From contig CABTXP010000048.1 in assembly GCA_902488815.1 (NCBI GenBank), forward strand, positions 1 to 8,558: 8,558 nt of DNA, read 5' to 3'. Of the stretch, positions 5,873-8,558 are shown piece after piece (position 1 is the first letter of the stretch; each line of letters starts with the position of its first letter). The notes beneath the pieces were generated by a model. That model worked only from the letters and a program-made list of their open reading frames with translations, was not told the origin of the DNA and did not search any database. This DNA is from an uncultured Eubacteriales bacterium. Lineage in GTDB: Bacteria; Bacillota; Clostridia; Tissierellales; Peptoniphilaceae. A program made the translations under genes and the position numbers.

Positions 5873-5906
5873 TCCCAAGCCATTCGGGAAAACGTGTTAC
5901 TATAAT
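5873..5906 (+). promoter_or_regulatory. arcB promoter: perfect -10, poor -35, overlapping TCCC-N9-GGGA inverted repeat
   Basis: TATAAT at 5901-5906 is a consensus -10. The hexamer 17 bases upstream (AGCCAT, 5878-5883) is far from TTGACA. An inverted repeat TCCC (5873-5876) and GGGA (5886-5889) stands out as a GC-rich patch in AT-rich DNA, exactly over the missing -35. This looks like an activator-dependent promoter, with the divergent AraC-family protein as the obvious candidate. Confidence 0.45.
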
Positions 5907-5950
5907 TTTGGTAATATTATTGTATGAATAAATTATAAGGAGTGATTTTA

Positions 5951-6943
5951 ATGGCAGTAAATTTAAGAGGTAAGAGTTTTTTAAAGTTGATTGATTTTTC
6001 ATCTGAAGAAATTCGTTACCTAATGGACCTTTCCAAGAACTTCAAAGACATGAAGAGAGCAGGAGTTCCTCACAAGTATTTGACAGGCAAGAACGTTGTT
6101 CTTATATTCGAAAAGACTTCTACAAGAACAAGATGCTCATTTGAAGTTGCAGGATATGATTTAGGCATGGGCGTTACATACCTTGACCCGACAGGATCAC
6201 AAATGGGACACAAGGAATCAATCGCCGACACTGCAAGAGTTCTTGGCAGAATGTATGACGGTATTGAGTACAGAGGATTTAAGCAAGAAGCTGTTGAAGA
6301 ACTTGCTAAATATGCAGGCGTACCGGTATGGAACGGCTTGACTGACGAATGGCATCCGACTCAAATGTTGGCAGACATGCTTACAATTGAAGAACACTTC
6401 GGAAGTCTAAAAGGACTTAAGTTCGTTTACATGGGAGATGCAAGAAACAACGTTGCTAACTCTCTAATGATAGTTTGTGCTAAACTTGGCGTTAACTTCG
6501 TAGCTTGTGCACCGAAGGAATTATTCCCGGAAGCACACTTAGTTGAAATGGCTAAAGAACTTGCAGCTGAACATCACTGCACAGTAACTTTAACTTCAGA
6601 CGTTAACGAAGGAACTAAGAACGCTGATGTTCTTTACACAGACATTTGGGTATCGATGGGCGAACCTGCTGAAATGTGGGAAAAGAGAATTGCTCTTCTA
6701 AAAGATTACCAAGTTAACAAAAAAGCTATGGAAAATGCAAACAAAGAAGCTATCTTCTTACACTGCTTGCCATCATTCCATGACACTAACACAAAAGTTG
6801 GCAAAGACATTTACGAAAAATTCGGCTTAGCTGAAATGGAAGTTTCAAATGAAGTATTTGAATCAAAACAATCACTTGTTTTCGATCAAGCCGAAAACAG
6901 AATGCACACAATCAAGGCGGTAATGTACGCTACTCTATTCTAG
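5951..6943 (+). CDS. arcB: Ornithine carbamoyltransferase, catabolic (ArcB) type
   Basis: A 330-residue cytoplasmic enzyme of full family length. Carbamoyl-phosphate binding motif STRTR is at residues 57-61, HPTQ at 135-138, the ornithine loop DIWVSMGE at 231-238 and the catalytic HCLP at 271-274, so the enzyme should be active. The SMG loop argues for ornithine rather than putrescine as substrate. The N-terminus (NLRGKSFLKLIDF) and the GSQMGHKES and NGLTDEWHPTQ segments resemble the ArcB enzymes of the arginine deiminase pathway, which split citrulline to ornithine and carbamoyl phosphate. The reaction is reversible, so an anabolic ArgF role is not excluded. The start is ATG 5951, eight bases after AAGGAG (5937-5942); a GTG at 5942 overlaps that site. 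arcA and arcC are not in the window. All six Gln codons are CAA, as in a highly expressed gene. Confidence 0.95.
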   Translation: MAVNLRGKSFLKLIDFSSEEIRYLMDLSKNFKDMKRAGVPHKYLTGKNVVLIFEKTSTRTRCSFEVAGYDLGMGVTYLDPTGSQMGHKESIADTARVLGRMYDGIEYRGFKQEAVEELAKYAGVPVWNGLTDEWHPTQMLADMLTIEEHFGSLKGLKFVYMGDARNNVANSLMIVCAKLGVNFVACAPKELFPEAHLVEMAKELAAEHHCTVTLTSDVNEGTKNADVLYTDIWVSMGEPAEMWEKRIALLKDYQVNKKAMENANKEAIFLHCLPSFHDTNTKVGKDIYEKFGLAEMEVSNEVFESKQSLVFDQAENRMHTIKAVMYATLF

Positions 6944-6957
6944 TTATTAAAAATATA

Positions 6958-6993
6958 CGGGCTTGCAGGAGGGAAAATTTCCTGCAAGTCCCG
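6958..6993 (+). promoter_or_regulatory. Intercistronic hairpin between arcB and the transporter gene
   Basis: CGGGCTTGCAGGA (6958-6970) pairs with TCCTGCAAG (6980-6988) and, past one bulged T, CCCG (6990-6993). That is about 13 pairs around a short purine-rich loop. No T run follows on the plus strand, so it is not a usual terminator. It starts 14 bases after the arcB stop and ends 8 bases before the AAAGGAG site of the next gene. It may protect the 3' end of arcB mRNA, mark a processing site or lower transporter expression. Confidence 0.6.
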
Positions 6994-7013
6994 ATAAAAT
7001 TAAAGGAGTTATT

Positions 7014-8378
7014 ATGGCAATATTAGATTTTATAGCTAAAGTCACAAATGCGTTTTGGGGATGGCCAATTCTAGTCGTACTACTTGGCGGCGGTTTATTA
7101 ATTAACTTTAGAACCGGTTGGGTTCAATTAAGATATTTACCATTTGTTTTAAAACAAACTTTCGGTAAAATGTTCAGTTCAAACGTAGGCGGAGAAGGTT
7201 CCGTAAGTCCTTTCCAAGCGGCTACAGCAGCACTTGCTTCTTCAATCGGAGCGGCAAACATAGTAGTTGCACCTTCAATTATATTCACAGCAGGTCCGGG
7301 AGCTATTTTCTGGATGTGGATTGCAGCAATTATCGGACAAGGAACAAAGTTTGGAGAAATTGTTCTTGGTATTAAATATCGTGAACAAAATGCTGACGGC
7401 GAATACGTAGGCGGACCTGCTTATACTTTCAAAAAAGGTATCGGCGGCACACTTGGTAAGGTAATGGGATTCTTGGTTTCATTCTTCTTTATGATTGAAA
7501 TCCTTCCTTCAATTACTGTACAAACAATTTCAGCTGTTGGACCACTTGAACAACTTGGATTATCTCGTTTGGTTGGATCAATTATTATTGCAGTACTAGT
7601 AGTATTGGTTGCATACGGCGGAATAAAGAGAATATCACAAGTTACTGAAAAAATGGTTCCTTTCATGGCTGCCCTTTACATCATAATCGGACTATTCATC
7701 ATAATCCTTCATATTGACCAAGTTCCAAATGCATTCAGAATGATTTTCGTAGGAGCTTTCAATCCTAAGGCAATAGCAGGAGGTGCTGCAGGAGCAAGTA
7801 TCTCAGCACTTATCAGAGCAGGAGCTGCAAGAGGATGCTACTCAAACGAAGCAGGTATGGGTTCTGCACCTTATGCACATGCTACAGCAGTAACTGACCA
7901 CCCTGTACGTCAAGCTATGTGGGGTATCTTCGAAGTTATATCTGATACAATTATCGTTTGTACAATTTCAGCACTTGTAGTGCTTTGCACAGGACTATAT
8001 CAAAATCCTGACATGAAAGACGTTGGCGTTGAAAGGGCATTTAATTCTGCAATAGGACAAGTGGGAACTGCAATCGTAGCAATTTCTCTATTCTTATTCG
8101 TACTTTCAACAATCATCGTAATAGTATTCTACGCTGAAAAACAAGGTGAATACTTATTTGGTACTGCATTTGGTAAAGTAATTCGTTTAATATCTTGTGC
8201 AATGGTTATTTTAGGTGGATTCGTATCATTTGACAACGCCGGATTATTCTTAGATGCTACTCTTGGTTTGGTTGTATTTACCAACATGGTAGGTATGATT
8301 ATCTTATCCGGAGAAATCAAAGAACAGGTTGACGAATTCTTTGGCGATCCGAAGTTCTATCCGGGAGCGAAGAAATAA
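7014..8378 (+). CDS. Alanine/glycine:cation symporter (AGCS) family transporter
   Basis: A 454-residue integral membrane protein with about ten to eleven hydrophobic spans. AGCS landmarks are the N-terminal INFRTGWVQLR (residues 30-40), SPFQA (65-69), GPGAIFWMW (94-102), the GGPAYTF loop (133-139) and the family signature SNEAGMGSAP (277-286). Members take up amino acids, classically alanine or glycine, with Na+ or H+. The usual TVGTGNI-like motif near the first binding helix reads SIGAANI (77-83), so the substrate may differ. I use ATG 7014 because AAAGGAG (7002-7008) lies five bases upstream; an in-frame TTG at 6963 would translate the hairpin and has no suitable site. Co-directional placement 70 bases after arcB suggests transport of an amino acid tied to ornithine, citrulline or arginine use, which is inference. 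A strong terminator follows at once. Confidence 0.93.
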   Translation: MAILDFIAKVTNAFWGWPILVVLLGGGLLINFRTGWVQLRYLPFVLKQTFGKMFSSNVGGEGSVSPFQAATAALASSIGAANIVVAPSIIFTAGPGAIFWMWIAAIIGQGTKFGEIVLGIKYREQNADGEYVGGPAYTFKKGIGGTLGKVMGFLVSFFFMIEILPSITVQTISAVGPLEQLGLSRLVGSIIIAVLVVLVAYGGIKRISQVTEKMVPFMAALYIIIGLFIIILHIDQVPNAFRMIFVGAFNPKAIAGGAAGASISALIRAGAARGCYSNEAGMGSAPYAHATAVTDHPVRQAMWGIFEVISDTIIVCTISALVVLCTGLYQNPDMKDVGVERAFNSAIGQVGTAIVAISLFLFVLSTIIVIVFYAEKQGEYLFGTAFGKVIRLISCAMVILGGFVSFDNAGLFLDATLGLVVFTNMVGMIILSGEIKEQVDEFFGDPKFYPGAKK

Positions 8379-8380
8379 TT

Positions 8381-8407
8381 AAACCGGGGCAACCCGGTTT
8401 TTTATTT
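8381..8407 (+). terminator. Rho-independent terminator with GCAA tetraloop
   Basis: AAACCGGG (8381-8388) pairs perfectly with CCCGGTTT (8393-8400) around GCAA (8389-8392), a stable GNRA tetraloop. A T-rich tail follows to 8407. It begins two bases after the transporter stop codon and ends the arcB-transporter unit, at least in part. Confidence 0.9.
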
Positions 8408-8435
8408 CAAAAATATATAAAAGGACAGGTTGAAA

Positions 8436-8558
8436 ATGGAAGATAAAAATATAATAAAATCATCCTATAAAAAGGATGTAGGACCGGAAACATTTATTTT
8501 CTTAATTTTATTTTTCGGGTTATTCGTCTTCTTAGGTCGCGAAATGGGCGGCACTAAT
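8436..8558 (+). CDS. Start of an unidentified membrane protein, 3' end outside window
   Basis: Forty-one codons are visible from ATG 8436, preceded by AAAGGACAGG (8420-8429), a fair ribosome site. The first 18 residues are polar and charged (MEDKNIIKSSYKKDVGPE). They lead into a strongly hydrophobic span at residues 19-33 (TFIFLILFFGLFVFL), after which GREMGGTN follows. This looks like a cytoplasmic N-terminus and first membrane segment of a multi-span protein, possibly another transporter. I do not recognise the family from so little. It sits only about 30 bases after the terminator and has no clear promoter of its own, so it may be expressed by readthrough as a third gene of the arcB unit. 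Confidence 0.7.
   Translation, partial: MEDKNIIKSSYKKDVGPETFIFLILFFGLFVFLGREMGGTN

Noticed and set aside
5951..6943. arcB considered as putrescine carbamoyltransferase or a transcarbamylase-like YgeW protein
   Set aside because: The ornithine-binding SMG loop and HCLP motif are intact and the N-terminus matches ArcB enzymes.
6958..6993. Intercistronic hairpin considered as the arcB terminator
   Set aside because: AT-mixed sequence without a T run follows on the plus strand, and the transporter ribosome site starts eight bases later.

Overview
The window is AT-rich. It has strong AGGAGG-type ribosome sites, tight operons and genes of anaerobic metabolism: hybrid-cluster protein with a small ferredoxin, a catabolic-type ornithine carbamoyltransferase, and an alanine/glycine:cation symporter family protein. 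This suggests a low-GC anaerobic Firmicute (Clostridia/Tissierellia-like). The genus cannot be fixed from the sequence alone.

Layout. (1) Positions 1-293 hold the 3' end of a low-molecular-weight phosphatase/arsenate reductase (ArsC-like) gene. A two-way terminator follows, in a short stretch with an 11-bp tandem repeat and possible insertion-sequence debris (about 294-578). (2) Positions 579-1611, minus strand: a Crp/Fnr-family regulator overlapping a YeaO-type DUF488 gene downstream of it. (3) Positions 1733-4458, plus strand, divergent from the regulator: a promoter region, a small Cys-rich reading frame that looks frameshifted, a two-cupin protein, a one-cluster ferredoxin and class I Hcp, closed by a strong terminator. 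(4) Positions 4486-5727, minus strand: an unusual AraC-family regulator with a cupin-like sensor and two C-terminal HTH domains. (5) Positions 5901-8407, plus strand, divergent from it: ornithine carbamoyltransferase and an AGCS transporter separated by a strong intercistronic hairpin, then a terminator with a GCAA tetraloop. A further membrane protein gene starts at 8436 and runs off the window.

How the parts may work together. The Crp/Fnr-cupin-ferredoxin-Hcp block has the architecture of an HcpR-type nitrosative-stress regulon. Hcp would reduce NO or hydroxylamine using electrons from the ferredoxin, under the divergent regulator. The AraC-arcB-AGCS block reads as an inducible amino-acid module, plausibly linking citrulline/ornithine conversion to amino-acid transport, with the AraC protein controlling the divergent promoter. 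Gln codon choice differs sharply between the two blocks (hcp 13 CAG to 2 CAA; arcB plus transporter 19 CAA to 1 CAG). That fits either different ancestry or different expression level.

No tRNA, rRNA, CRISPR array, phage gene or intact transposase was seen. The most unusual items are the double-HTH AraC regulator with its candidate operator repeats, the frameshifted Cys-rich mini-gene leading the hcp operon, and the altered signature motif in the AGCS transporter.
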